Assembly: GCF_014982745.1 (NCBI RefSeq)
Contig: NZ_JADCKA010000001.1
Span: 237,360-301,359, forward strand
Length of the DNA stretch: 64,000 nucleotides
Origin: Gallibacter intestinalis
GTDB lineage: Bacteria > Bacillota > Clostridia > Peptostreptococcales > Anaerovoracaceae
Direction of reading: 5' to 3'
Below are positions 9,611-17,948 of this stretch, in pieces; position 1 is the stretch's first letter, and each line of letters starts with the position of its first letter. Below the pieces are notes generated by a model that had not been told where the DNA came from, made no database searches, and worked only from the letters and a program-made list of their open reading frames with translations. Made by a program: the position numbers and the translations under genes.

Positions 9611-9646
9611 TTGATTATGCCAAAATGCTATGATATACTATCATAG
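9611..9646 (+). promoter_or_regulatory. secG promoter with palindrome over the -10 box
   Basis: TTGATT at 9611-9616, a 17-bp spacer and TATACT at 9634-9639. A perfect 8-bp inverted repeat with a 3-nt spacer (CTATGATA at 9628-9635, TATCATAG at 9639-9646) is centred on the -10 box. This is the geometry of a repressor site. The regulator is unknown. Confidence 0.6.
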
Positions 9647-9673
9647 TTAATTGACTGAAATGGGAGGATAGAT

Positions 9674-9910
9674 ATGACATTCCTAATGGTAATACTGGCG
9701 ATAGCGTCGGTTGTGCTTATCTTCAGCATACTGATGCAGTCCAGCAACAGCGACGGATTATCCGGTTCCATCGGGGGCGGTGCCGAGCAGCTGTTCGGAA
9801 AAAAGAAGAGCAGAGGTTATGATGCCATACTCAGCAGAATATCGCTGGTAGCGGCTGTATTATTCATAATACTGTCTCTTGTTATAGTCACTTTGGAAGT
9901 GAGAGGTTAA
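9674..9910 (+). CDS. secG: preprotein translocase subunit SecG
   Basis: A 78-residue membrane protein that assists SecYE in protein export. It has two transmembrane helices (about 3-20 and 53-74) joined by a Gly/Ser-rich cytoplasmic loop (GLSGSIGGGAEQLFGKKKSRG), the standard SecG layout. A GGGAGGA site precedes the ATG. It is followed by a terminator, and then rnr, the usual neighbour in Firmicutes; smpB, often next, is not present. Confidence 0.92.
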   Translation: MTFLMVILAIASVVLIFSILMQSSNSDGLSGSIGGGAEQLFGKKKSRGYDAILSRISLVAAVLFIILSLVIVTLEVRG

Positions 9911-9918
9911 GAAATCGC

Positions 9919-9950
9919 TAAGGACGGTCAAACGACCGTCCTTATTTATT
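9919..9950 (+). terminator. terminator after secG
   Basis: A perfect 11-bp stem (TAAGGACGGTC 9919-9929 with GACCGTCCTTA 9934-9944) with an AAAC loop is followed by a short T-rich tract (TTTATT). Termination is likely partial, since rnr follows. Confidence 0.75.
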
Positions 9951-10085
9951 ATGACCTATCCCGATTTATCTTTGATAAATCGCGGAAGGTCAAACGTCAG
10001 AAATTACGCTGATAGTGCGCTTGTGCCCGGAACGGGTATGGCACTCTACGGCGAATGACCTAACCCAATTTACATTTGATAAATC
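9951..10085 (+). repeat. rnr leader with two imperfect 31-bp direct repeats and hairpins
   Basis: The units at 9951-9981 and 10055-10085 match at 27 of 31 positions and lie 104 bp apart. The first unit forms a long hairpin (TGACCT 9952-9957 with AGGTCA 9987-9992; CGATTTAT 9962-9969 with ATAAATCG 9975-9982). Between the units is a GC-rich hairpin (GTGCC 10023-10027 with GGCAC 10040-10044). I do not recognise it as a known riboswitch. Confidence 0.65.
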
Positions 10086-10102
10086 TGAATGGAAGGAAAG
10101 AC

Positions 10103-12055
10103 ATGGCAAAGAAAAAAAGCAACAGATCCGTTGCAACAGGAACATTAAAAAAGCATAGAAAAGGTTTCGGCTTTGTAATTTTGCCGGAGGATTCTCCATA
10201 TAGTGAGCTAGGAGATATATTTATTTCGCCGGGCAGCATGCACGGAGCCATGGATGGAGACACCGTTGAAATCGATCTTATACCGGAATACCTTTGGGGT
10301 AATTCGCCGGAAGGAATCGTAACGAAAATCGTAAACAGAAATCTGGCGGAGGTTGTTGGGACTTTTGAAAAGGGTAAAAAGTTCGGCTTTGTGGTGCCTG
10401 ACGATAGAAAAATCCGAGACGATGTATTTATAAGGAAAAAGAATTTCGGTAAAGCTAAAAACGGAGATAAGGTAGTTGCCAAGATAATTAAATATCCTGA
10501 AGGAAAAGACAGTGCCGAAGGAAAGATAAGCGAGATAATAGCGAGAAAGGGCGAAAAAAATGCCGATGTTAAGGCTATTATAAGAGGCAGCGGAATAAAT
10601 ACAGTATTTCCTAAAAATGCAGCTGAGCAGGCGTCTAAAGCACAAAAGGAAGGTATCACCGAAGATGAGATAAAGAAAAGAAGAGACTTAAGGGATGTTT
10701 TCACGGTTACCATTGACGGAGCTCACAGCAAGGACTTTGACGATGCTGTTTCCGTTGAAAAGCTCAGCGACGGCTCATATAAGCTAGGTGTTCATATAGC
10801 CGATGTGGCTCACTATGTAAAAGAAAATTCTGCTCTCGATAAGGAAGCCTTTGAGAGAGGTAATAGCGTATATGTGCTAGATCAGGTTGTTCCTATGCTT
10901 CCGGAGGCTCTTTCCAACGGAATATGCTCTTTAAATCCTGAACAGGACAGGCTTACGCTTACTTGCGAGATGATAGTTGACGAAAAGGGTAGAATAAAAG
11001 AACACGAAATCTATGAAAGTGTTATCCGTTCCCATAAAAGACTTGTGTACGATGATGTTTCAGATATCATCGAAAGCGGTAACAGAACTGAAGAAAACGG
11101 ATATCTGTTTGATATGGCCGAGCTTGCGGCAATTCTTCGCCAAAAGAGAGAGGCCAAAGGTAGCATAGACTTTGATATAGACGAAGCGGAAATATCCTTA
11201 GATGATAAGGGCAATGTGGCGGATATAAAGGTGGCAGAAAGAAGAGTTGCCAACAAGCTCATTGAGGAATTTATGCTGGCGGCAAACATGACAGTTGCAG
11301 AGCATTTTTTCTGGATGTCGGTTCCATTTGTATATAGAGTACATGAAAGACCTTCCATCGAAAAAATGGAAGAGCTGAGGACCTTTTTAAGAAGCCTTGG
11401 GATTACATTGAAAGGAGATTTATCCCAGATAAGGCCTGATGCACTTAGTGCAGTGCTTAAGGAAATATCGGGAAAATCCTATGAAAATGTAGTAAATACC
11501 GTGATGCTGCGCTCCATGCAAAAGGCTACCTACGAAACGGAATGTAGCGGACACTTTGGACTTGCCCTTAAATATTATTGTCATTTTACCTCGCCTATAA
11601 GAAGGTATCCGGATCTTATGATTCACAGGGTAATTAAGACAATATTAAAGGGTAAGCTGGATGAAAAGGGAATTAAGATGTTTGCAGAAAAGTGCGCAGC
11701 AGCTGCAGAGCATTCTTCGGCAACTGAAAGAAAAGCCATAGAAATAGAAAGAGAAGCCGAAAGGCTTAAAATGGCTGAATATATGCTAGAACGCGTGGGC
11801 CTTGAGTACGACGGCATAATCAGCGGAGTTACCGGCTTTGGAATTTATGTGCAGCTTGATAACTGTGTTGAGGGAATGGTAAGATATGAGACCATGAGGG
11901 ATGACTATTACGACTACGAGCCTGAAAAATACAGGGCTATAGGGGAAAGAACCCATAAGACCTACACCCTTGGCGACAGAGTCAGAATAAAGGTCGATAG
12001 CGTATATATCAGAGAAAGAGAAATAAATTTCATCATGAGGGATATTGACAAATAA
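10103..12055 (+). CDS. rnr: ribonuclease R
   Basis: A roughly 650-residue 3'-to-5' exoribonuclease that degrades structured RNA and takes part in rRNA and tmRNA-linked decay. The N-terminal cold-shock/OB domains include KHRKGFGFVILPED and KFGFVVPDDRK. The RNB catalytic core has the metal-binding aspartates of DGAHSKDFDDAVSV, and FTSPIRRYPDL. The C-terminal S1 domain is DGIISGVTGFGIYVQL (about 575-645). I chose ATG 10103 because AAGGA lies just upstream; a TTG at 10076 in the same frame would start inside the second leader repeat. The usual smpB partner is absent. Confidence 0.95.
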   Translation: MAKKKSNRSVATGTLKKHRKGFGFVILPEDSPYSELGDIFISPGSMHGAMDGDTVEIDLIPEYLWGNSPEGIVTKIVNRNLAEVVGTFEKGKKFGFVVPDDRKIRDDVFIRKKNFGKAKNGDKVVAKIIKYPEGKDSAEGKISEIIARKGEKNADVKAIIRGSGINTVFPKNAAEQASKAQKEGITEDEIKKRRDLRDVFTVTIDGAHSKDFDDAVSVEKLSDGSYKLGVHIADVAHYVKENSALDKEAFERGNSVYVLDQVVPMLPEALSNGICSLNPEQDRLTLTCEMIVDEKGRIKEHEIYESVIRSHKRLVYDDVSDIIESGNRTEENGYLFDMAELAAILRQKREAKGSIDFDIDEAEISLDDKGNVADIKVAERRVANKLIEEFMLAANMTVAEHFFWMSVPFVYRVHERPSIEKMEELRTFLRSLGITLKGDLSQIRPDALSAVLKEISGKSYENVVNTVMLRSMQKATYETECSGHFGLALKYYCHFTSPIRRYPDLMIHRVIKTILKGKLDEKGIKMFAEKCAAAAEHSSATERKAIEIEREAERLKMAEYMLERVGLEYDGIISGVTGFGIYVQLDNCVEGMVRYETMRDDYYDYEPEKYRAIGERTHKTYTLGDRVRIKVDSVYIREREINFIMRDIDK

Positions 12056-12094
12056 TCCGCATGAGATATAATGATGATATCAAAATGATATCAT
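12045..12094 (+). promoter_or_regulatory. near-consensus promoter and palindromic operator of the SPFH operon
   Basis: TTGACA at 12045-12050 (inside the end of rnr), a 16-bp spacer and TATAAT at 12067-12072. A perfect 9-bp inverted repeat follows (ATGATATCA 12074-12082, TGATATCAT 12086-12094, AAA spacer) and covers the expected start site near 12079. There is no T tract, so it is not a terminator. A repressor operator is the likeliest reading. Confidence 0.75.
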
Positions 12095-12137
12095 ATATTA
12101 AATTGCGTACGCCTATAAGATTTAGGAGGATATTAAG

Positions 12138-13163
12138 ATGAATGATGAAATAAGAAAGACCAACACAGGCTCTGGCGGTGAAGGAATTGTGGAAAGAGAG
12201 TTAAAGCCGATATCCGGCATGGGAATGCTGTTTTTATTGATACTGGGAGTTTTGGCATCCATTGCATTGGTTGCAGCGGGATTTGCAGTATTTGAAGGCG
12301 GACTAACTATTATAGCGGTAATAGTCGGAATCGTACTGTTTGTGGTATTTTTGGTGCTTATGGCAGGACTTAAAATTGTAAGACCTAATGAAGCTTTGGT
12401 ACTCACATTGTTCGGTAAATACCACGGCACCATTAAAAAAGAAGGCTTCTTTTATGTAAATCCTTTTACAACAGCCTTTAATCCTGCAGCAAAGTCCTGG
12501 GCAGATGAGATTGCAGAGGAACTTGACAAAAGCAAGAAAAAGGATAAAACCGGAAAACACACAAGTACCGGTAAAGGAGTTTCTCTGAAAACCATGACAC
12601 TCAACAATGCTCAGCAAAAGGTAAACGATGTAAACGGCAATCCTATAATCATCGGTGCGGTGGTTATATGGAAGGTTGTAAATCCTACAAAAGCAGTATT
12701 TAATGTGGAAAACTACGAGGAATATCTTTCCATACAAAGCGATTCCATTATAAGAAACACTGCAAGAGCATATCCATATGATGATTTTGAAAGCGATGAT
12801 GTGGAGCTGACTCTCAGAGGTTCAAGTCTTGAAATAGCCGATAAGATGAAAAAGGATCTTCAGGATAAAGTTGAAAATGCAGGTCTTGAGATAATGGAAG
12901 TTAGAATTACTCATCTTGCATACGCAGAGGAAATTGCTGCAGCAATGCTGAGAAGACAGCAGGCAACGGCAACTATTGCAGCAAAGGAAAAGATTGTGGA
13001 AGGTGCTGTCGGAATGGTTAAGATGGCATTAGAGCAGCTTGAGGAAGACCAGCTTGTAATCCTCGATGATGAGAGAAAGGCAGCAATGGTTTCAAATCTC
13101 CTGGTTGTACTCTGCGGTGATAAGGATCCTCAGCCTATCGTAAACAGCGGTAGCATTTACTAA
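12138..13163 (+). CDS. SPFH/Band 7 membrane protein
   Basis: A 341-residue stomatin/prohibitin-like protein. Two hydrophobic helices lie near the N-terminus (about 30-53 and 56-78), followed by the SPFH domain starting at KIVRPNEALVLTLFGKYHGT (about 80-280). A helical tail carries repeated Ala/Glu segments (AEEIAAAMLRRQQATATIAAKEK), expected to form coiled-coil oligomers at the membrane. SPFH proteins scaffold membrane microdomains and proteases; the exact role here is unknown. AGGAGG precedes the ATG. It is cotranscribed with a ribbon-helix-helix protein 18 bp downstream. Confidence 0.88.
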   Translation: MNDEIRKTNTGSGGEGIVERELKPISGMGMLFLLILGVLASIALVAAGFAVFEGGLTIIAVIVGIVLFVVFLVLMAGLKIVRPNEALVLTLFGKYHGTIKKEGFFYVNPFTTAFNPAAKSWADEIAEELDKSKKKDKTGKHTSTGKGVSLKTMTLNNAQQKVNDVNGNPIIIGAVVIWKVVNPTKAVFNVENYEEYLSIQSDSIIRNTARAYPYDDFESDDVELTLRGSSLEIADKMKKDLQDKVENAGLEIMEVRITHLAYAEEIAAAMLRRQQATATIAAKEKIVEGAVGMVKMALEQLEEDQLVILDDERKAAMVSNLLVVLCGDKDPQPIVNSGSIY

Positions 13164-13181
13164 AAAGGAGGTGTGCCCGAG

Positions 13182-13439
13182 TTGACTGATATAGATAAAA
13201 AAGAAGAACTGCTCGAGGCGCGCCTCGAACGGATAAAAAAGCTGGAAGAAGAGATAAAGAAGCGTGAAAAAAGCGTAAAAGAAAAGGAGAAGTCCAAAAA
13301 GCAGATGCTTTTAAGACTTTCTCCGAGTCTTTACAACGAGATTGCAGCCTGGGCTGAAGAGGATTTTCGCTCCGTCAACGGCCAGGTTGAGTATCTTCTC
13401 AGCGAATGTGTTAACGCCAGAAAGAAGAAAAACAAATAA
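13182..13439 (+). CDS. coiled-coil/ribbon-helix-helix (Arc-like) protein
   Basis: A small basic protein, about 85 residues. The first half is a charged coiled coil (Glu/Lys/Arg heptads, about 5-45). The second half (about 46-78) resembles an Arc-type ribbon-helix-helix: a strand (MLLRLSPSLYNEI) then two helices with NGQVEYLLSECV. The GTG at 13173 is only one base from the AGGAGG site, so TTG 13182, 10 nt away, is the better start. Arc-like partners often follow SPFH genes. It could bind the palindrome at 12074-12094 and autoregulate the operon, which is an inference. Confidence 0.75.
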   Translation: MTDIDKKEELLEARLERIKKLEEEIKKREKSVKEKEKSKKQMLLRLSPSLYNEIAAWAEEDFRSVNGQVEYLLSECVNARKKKNK

Positions 13440-13452
13440 ATTATTGACAATG

Positions 13453-13494
13453 AGCGGACATTTATGCTTTTACAACATGATGTCTGCTTTTTTT
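13453..13494 (+). terminator. terminator of the SPFH operon, inside the convergent trkH 3' end
   Basis: A 9-bp stem with one G-U pair (AGCGGACAT 13453-13461, ATGTCTGCT 13480-13488) is followed by T7. The loop and right arm overlap the last codons of the minus-strand ion transporter. Confidence 0.75.
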
Positions 13495-14949
13495 ATTTGG
13501 TTTCCAAAATGACGGCAGGAATATAAGCAGCATGGTCATAAGACCAAGTCTTCCTACTATCATTAAGAAGCACAGATATATCTTGAGAAGCGGATGGAAC
13601 ATGCTGTAGTCGCCTCCCATACCTATCTGACCAAAGCTGATACCGTCATTGGAAATCGTGCCTATAACCGCTGAAAAAGATGTTTCCAGGTCTATATTTT
13701 GCAGACTTAATATAACGGTACTTATTATTATAACTGCCAGATAAAGTATTGCAAAGGATGTTACAGAGCTTGCAGTATCTGCGCTGATTGTACTGTTTCC
13801 GACCTTTACGGCGCGCACTGCTCTCGGATGCATATGCTTTAAGAAACCGCGTTCGATAAGCTTTTCAACTATTAGAAGTCTAATGACTTTAAAGGCACCT
13901 GTAGTTGAAGCAGAGCATCCTCCAATGAGCATCATAAGCATAAGTACAAAGCAGGCTGCCGATGGCCATGCGGTATAATCCTCTAAAGCAAAGCCTGATG
14001 TAGTGATAAATGATGCTGTCTGGAAGAAGCTATCTCTAAGGGAAGTGACAAAATTCTTTCCCGTATTTGAGAAAAACAGTATCAAAGCTATGATAAATGT
14101 GCTGACAACTATAATTCCTATAAAAGCTCGAATTTCAATATTTCGTTTAACTTCACTGTAATGCTTTTTAATAATGTGTATATACAGTACAAAACTTATG
14201 GAAGAGAGAATTGTAAATATTGATACTCCAGTTTCCACAAGAAAGCTGTCGTAGTAGGAGATTCCCTCAGGATGTATAAGAACACCTGATGTACTGGTCG
14301 ATGCCAAAGCCAACATCACAGCATCAAATGGAGCGTCACAACAAATCATAAAATATACAAAGGCTATTACTGTAAAGCCTGTATAAATACCGATAATATA
14401 TTTTGTTATAAGTGATGATTTAGGTGCAATTTTATTTATATATGTGCCGTGGGATTCTACAGTACTTATCTGCTGGTCTCCAAGGCCGAACTGAGGCAGA
14501 AGAGATATTATAAAGATAAGCACGCAAAGCCCGCCAATCCAGTGTTCTATGGCTTTCCAAAGCATCATACTATAAGGAAGCGATGGCTCGTATAAAACTG
14601 AAGCACTGGTAGTTGACAATCCGGCAGTGGATTCAAATATGGCATCAATCGGTCCGCATTCGGGAATACCTAAGAAATAAGGAACAGCACCGGCTATGGC
14701 ACTTATAAACATGATGATAAATATATTCAGATATCCGTCTCTAATCCATATATGTCCGTTAGGAGGCTTTACGGCAAATCGCATAATTAGCCCCAGTAAA
14801 AGCATAATGGATACCGGTATGGCAAATGCTCTTACACATACTAGATCATCGGTAAAAAAAGCATATAAAAGGGAAGGTACCATGAATAAAGCCACCCCGA
14901 TAAATGTATATCCGGTTGTTCGGATTATTCTTCTTCTGCTTATGTTCAT
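13462..14949 (-). CDS. TrkH-family cation transporter, paralogue 1 (atypical filter)
   Basis: A 495-residue polytopic membrane protein of the Trk/Ktr/HKT superfamily with four pore-loop repeats. Compared with the paralogue just upstream, the first filter loop reads LSTTSASVL instead of FTTTGSTVV, so the selectivity-filter glycine is serine. The fourth reads ISNDGIS instead of LGNIGLG. A Gly-to-Ser change at this place is known in HKT transporters that pass sodium, so this copy may be less selective for potassium (inference). It starts 9 bp after paralogue 2 and is last in the trkA-trkH-trkH unit. Confidence 0.88.
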   Translation of the reverse strand: MNISRRRIIRTTGYTFIGVALFMVPSLLYAFFTDDLVCVRAFAIPVSIMLLLGLIMRFAVKPPNGHIWIRDGYLNIFIIMFISAIAGAVPYFLGIPECGPIDAIFESTAGLSTTSASVLYEPSLPYSMMLWKAIEHWIGGLCVLIFIISLLPQFGLGDQQISTVESHGTYINKIAPKSSLITKYIIGIYTGFTVIAFVYFMICCDAPFDAVMLALASTSTSGVLIHPEGISYYDSFLVETGVSIFTILSSISFVLYIHIIKKHYSEVKRNIEIRAFIGIIVVSTFIIALILFFSNTGKNFVTSLRDSFFQTASFITTSGFALEDYTAWPSAACFVLMLMMLIGGCSASTTGAFKVIRLLIVEKLIERGFLKHMHPRAVRAVKVGNSTISADTASSVTSFAILYLAVIIISTVILSLQNIDLETSFSAVIGTISNDGISFGQIGMGGDYSMFHPLLKIYLCFLMIVGRLGLMTMLLIFLPSFWKPNKKSRHHVVKA

Positions 14950-14958
14950 AAATCCTCC

Positions 14959-16419
14959 CTATCTGAATGGTCTCCAGAATCTCTTGGTAAAAAGTACAAG
15001 CAATGTAAACAGCTCCAATCTTCCGGCTATCATGGTGAAGGCCATCACAATTTTTGAGAAGTCGGAGAATATACCAAAGTTGCCGGAAGGACCAACCTCA
15101 TTAAAACCGAGTCCAATGTTACCAAGGCAACTGAAGGCTGCACTTATATTTGTCATAGCATCAAATCCATCAAATGATATTATAAATGTGCACAAAACAC
15201 CTACTCCTATGTAAAGGAACAGAAAGCCTGACATATGGGAAACCGTATCTCTGGAAACCTGTCTGTCGTTAACCTTTATAGGAACAACGGCATTTGGATG
15301 TAATCTTAACACAAGAGAGCGTTTAACCATTTTTGCAAATACGAGAATACGCAAAACCTTTATACCACCGCTTGTGGATGATGTGCTTCCGCCCACAAAG
15401 AAGAGCAGAAATAAAATGCTCTGACAAAATACCGGCCACAGCATATAATCAGCGGAAGCAAAACCAGTTGTGGTTATAACTGTGACATTCTGAAAGAAGG
15501 AATGTCTCAAAGCATCTCCTAGACCATAGATTCCTGTTACATATAAAGGAATTGCTACTATCAGTGTACAACAGGCAACTATGCCCACATAAAGCTTCCA
15601 TTCCCCGTCCTTAATAAAGGCGCTTATGCCGTTTCTGAAAAATATAAAGAACAGATTAAAGTTCATTCCAGCAAGGAACATAAAGAGAGCTAAAACGACC
15701 TCTATATATCCGCTTTGGAAATGCATTATGCTGTTATTGTAGTTAGAGAACCCTCCTGTACCAAGGGATGAAAAAGAATGACACAACGCGTCAAAAAGAC
15801 TCATGCCTCCGAACATCAGAAGTACAGTTTCAGCCAGAGTCATCAGTATATAAAGAATATAAAGGTATCTGGCTGTATCTGATAGCTTAGGCGTAATCTT
15901 TGAAAGAGTAGGCCCTGGCATTTCTGCAGAGGCCACCTGCTGTCCGTCCATTCCCAGGGCAGGCAGAAGTGCTATGGTAAATATAAGTATTCCCATACCT
16001 CCCAGCCAGTGTGTCAGCGCTCTCCAAAATAGGACTGCTTTCGGAAGACTTTCGATATCGCTTACCACAGTTGAACCGGTTGTGGTAAATCCGGAAGCTG
16101 TTTCAAAGAATGCATCGGCAAAATTGGGAATACTTTCTGTCAGCATAAATGGTATTGAACCTATAAGGCTGAAAAGTATCCATGTTACAGACACTATAAA
16201 AGCACCGTCGCGCATTTTAAGGGCTTTTTTCTTGCTTTTGATTAATTTCATAAGCATAAGACCAATGATGGCAGACGGTACAATTACTTGGGCGAAGGCA
16301 ATGATACAGTCACTTTCGCCATAAATTACGGCTACGATAAGTGGCAGCATCATTGCAAGGCTCATTACAAGCATTATAGCGCCGAATATTTTAAAAGAAT
16401 TTCTGTAATTTATGTCCAT
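14959..16419 (-). CDS. trkH: TrkH potassium uptake protein, paralogue 2
   Basis: A 486-residue integral membrane potassium transporter. Its four pore loops keep a glycine at the filter: FTTTGSTVV, SLGTGGFSNYN, TTTGFASADY and CLGNIGLGF. It is assembled from repeated M1-P-M2 units and is expected to work with the cytosolic NAD-binding TrkA encoded immediately upstream (25-bp gap). Two TrkH copies served by one TrkA suggest two channels with different kinetics or ion preference. The length is normal for the family. Confidence 0.92.
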   Translation of the reverse strand: MDINYRNSFKIFGAIMLVMSLAMMLPLIVAVIYGESDCIIAFAQVIVPSAIIGLMLMKLIKSKKKALKMRDGAFIVSVTWILFSLIGSIPFMLTESIPNFADAFFETASGFTTTGSTVVSDIESLPKAVLFWRALTHWLGGMGILIFTIALLPALGMDGQQVASAEMPGPTLSKITPKLSDTARYLYILYILMTLAETVLLMFGGMSLFDALCHSFSSLGTGGFSNYNNSIMHFQSGYIEVVLALFMFLAGMNFNLFFIFFRNGISAFIKDGEWKLYVGIVACCTLIVAIPLYVTGIYGLGDALRHSFFQNVTVITTTGFASADYMLWPVFCQSILFLLFFVGGSTSSTSGGIKVLRILVFAKMVKRSLVLRLHPNAVVPIKVNDRQVSRDTVSHMSGFLFLYIGVGVLCTFIISFDGFDAMTNISAAFSCLGNIGLGFNEVGPSGNFGIFSDFSKIVMAFTMIAGRLELFTLLVLFTKRFWRPFR

Positions 16420-16444
16420 TTAAGGAACAACCTCCGATATGATA

Positions 16445-17788
16445 TCAGTTTCTGGTGTAAGCGGCCATTTCAGGAAGGGCAGACAGCAGTGAGAATATAA
16501 GTACTCTGTCGCCTTCTTTAATGACAGTGGAGCCGTCAGGTATCATAACATCTGTACCTCTGTGAATTGCTCCGATGATTACACCGTCAGGCAAATCCAG
16601 CTCACGAATAGGCTTGTTTGCAATTTTCATATTGTGGCTGGCGATTATCTCAGTGATTTCGGCCTGTCCCTGTATAAGCTGATTTGAGACAATTTTTCTC
16701 TTACCCTGAATCATCTTTGCCAGGTTGCTTGTGACGATGTCGATAGGGTTGATTGCCATATCCACACCAAGCTTAGATACCAGTTCGGTATAAATGCCGC
16801 GGCTCACCTTGGCTATAACATCAGGTATGCCGTATTCCTTGGCTGTGAGGGCCAAAAGCAGATTATCTTCATCATATCCAGTTGCCGTTACAAAACCATC
16901 CATATCATGAATGTTTTCCTCTTCAAGAAGCTGGTTGTCGGTTCCGTCACCGTTTAATATCATTACGTTTTCAAGACGCTCTGCCAGGTAGTGGCATCTT
17001 GCCATATCTCTTTCTATGATTTTTACAGCTACTCCAAATTCGGAAAGCTGTTTTGCCAGATAAAAACCGGTTTTACCTCCGCCTATAATCATGACCTTTG
17101 TTATATCATTGTATTTTCCGGATTCGTGTACCTTGGAATTAAGTTCTATGATAGGATTGCGTTCTCCGATGACATATATAGCATCTGAAAGTTCCAACAC
17201 ATCATCGCCGCGAGGCATGATAACTTTACCCTTACGGGAAATTCCAACAACCAACATATTGTCTAAAATGTTGCCGACTTCACTGATTTTCCTGCCGGCG
17301 AGAATGGAATAATTCTTTACTTTAAATTCTATAATAGATACTTTACCTGAAGAAAATACACCGTTGCTTAATGTGTATTTTTCAACTAGATATTTATATA
17401 TTTCATTACTTGCTGCCATATCAGGATTTATAAGATGGTCTATATGCATTGCATCTCTGATAAAGTCAAACTGACGCATATGCTCAGGATCTCTTACTCT
17501 TGCTATAACATAACGACAGCCTAGCTTTTTTGCAAAGGATGCTACTGTCATGTTCATTTCATCATTTCCTGTGGTGGCTATGAGATAGTCGTAGTCGGAA
17601 ATGTTGGCTTCATTTAGGACGGATACTTCCTTGGCATTACCCACGAGGGTCATAATATCCATCTGGAGAGCCATTTTCTGAAGATTTTTTTCGTTGGTGT
17701 CTATTACCGTAACATTGTGATTTCCGTTTAGGAGGGTGTACGCAAGCTTTTTACCAAGCTTTCCCGCTCCCACTATCGCTATATCCAT
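16445..17788 (-). CDS. trkA: Trk system potassium regulatory subunit TrkA
   Basis: A 447-residue peripheral regulator with two tandem RCK units. The first Rossmann fold begins MDIAIVGAGKLGKKLAYTLL with an acidic end-of-strand residue (VIDTN). The second begins VMIIGGGKTGFYLAKQL (about residue 233) with IIERD. Each is followed by a TrkA-C domain; the last one contains GVIIGAIHRGTDVMIPDGS. It gates the TrkH channels in response to nucleotides. It is first gene of the minus-strand unit. The start is supported by AGAGGTAAT upstream of the ATG and a promoter at 17852-17879. Confidence 0.95.
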   Translation of the reverse strand: MDIAIVGAGKLGKKLAYTLLNGNHNVTVIDTNEKNLQKMALQMDIMTLVGNAKEVSVLNEANISDYDYLIATTGNDEMNMTVASFAKKLGCRYVIARVRDPEHMRQFDFIRDAMHIDHLINPDMAASNEIYKYLVEKYTLSNGVFSSGKVSIIEFKVKNYSILAGRKISEVGNILDNMLVVGISRKGKVIMPRGDDVLELSDAIYVIGERNPIIELNSKVHESGKYNDITKVMIIGGGKTGFYLAKQLSEFGVAVKIIERDMARCHYLAERLENVMILNGDGTDNQLLEEENIHDMDGFVTATGYDEDNLLLALTAKEYGIPDVIAKVSRGIYTELVSKLGVDMAINPIDIVTSNLAKMIQGKRKIVSNQLIQGQAEITEIIASHNMKIANKPIRELDLPDGVIIGAIHRGTDVMIPDGSTVIKEGDRVLIFSLLSALPEMAAYTRN

Positions 17789-17851
17789 TTTTTTGATTAC
17801 CTCTCACTTATACATAATTTATAATTGGAAATAATATTAAGCTACATACAC

Positions 17852-17879
17852 ATTGTATAGCATTTGCCGAAGATTTCAA
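17852..17879 (-). promoter_or_regulatory. promoter of trkA-trkH-trkH
   Basis: Read on the minus strand, TTGAAA (17879-17874) and TACAAT (17857-17852) are separated by 16 bp, about 65 bp upstream of the trkA start. Confidence 0.5.
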
Positions 17880-17890
17880 CAGGAATTTAC

Positions 17891-17919
17891 ATGACTTATT
17901 AAAGAAAATGCAATATAAT
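17891..17919 (+). promoter_or_regulatory. promoter of the MBL-HAD pair
   Basis: ATGACT at 17891-17896, a 17-bp spacer and TATAAT at 17914-17919, 30 bp before the ATG. Confidence 0.5.
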
Positions 17920-17948
17920 AAAAATGACGCGACAGGAGGGCGTATATT

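Noticed and set aside
9911..10102. tmRNA or SmpB near rnr
   Set aside because: This neighbourhood often carries smpB-ssrA, but neither the SmpB coding sequence nor a tRNA-like Ala domain is present.
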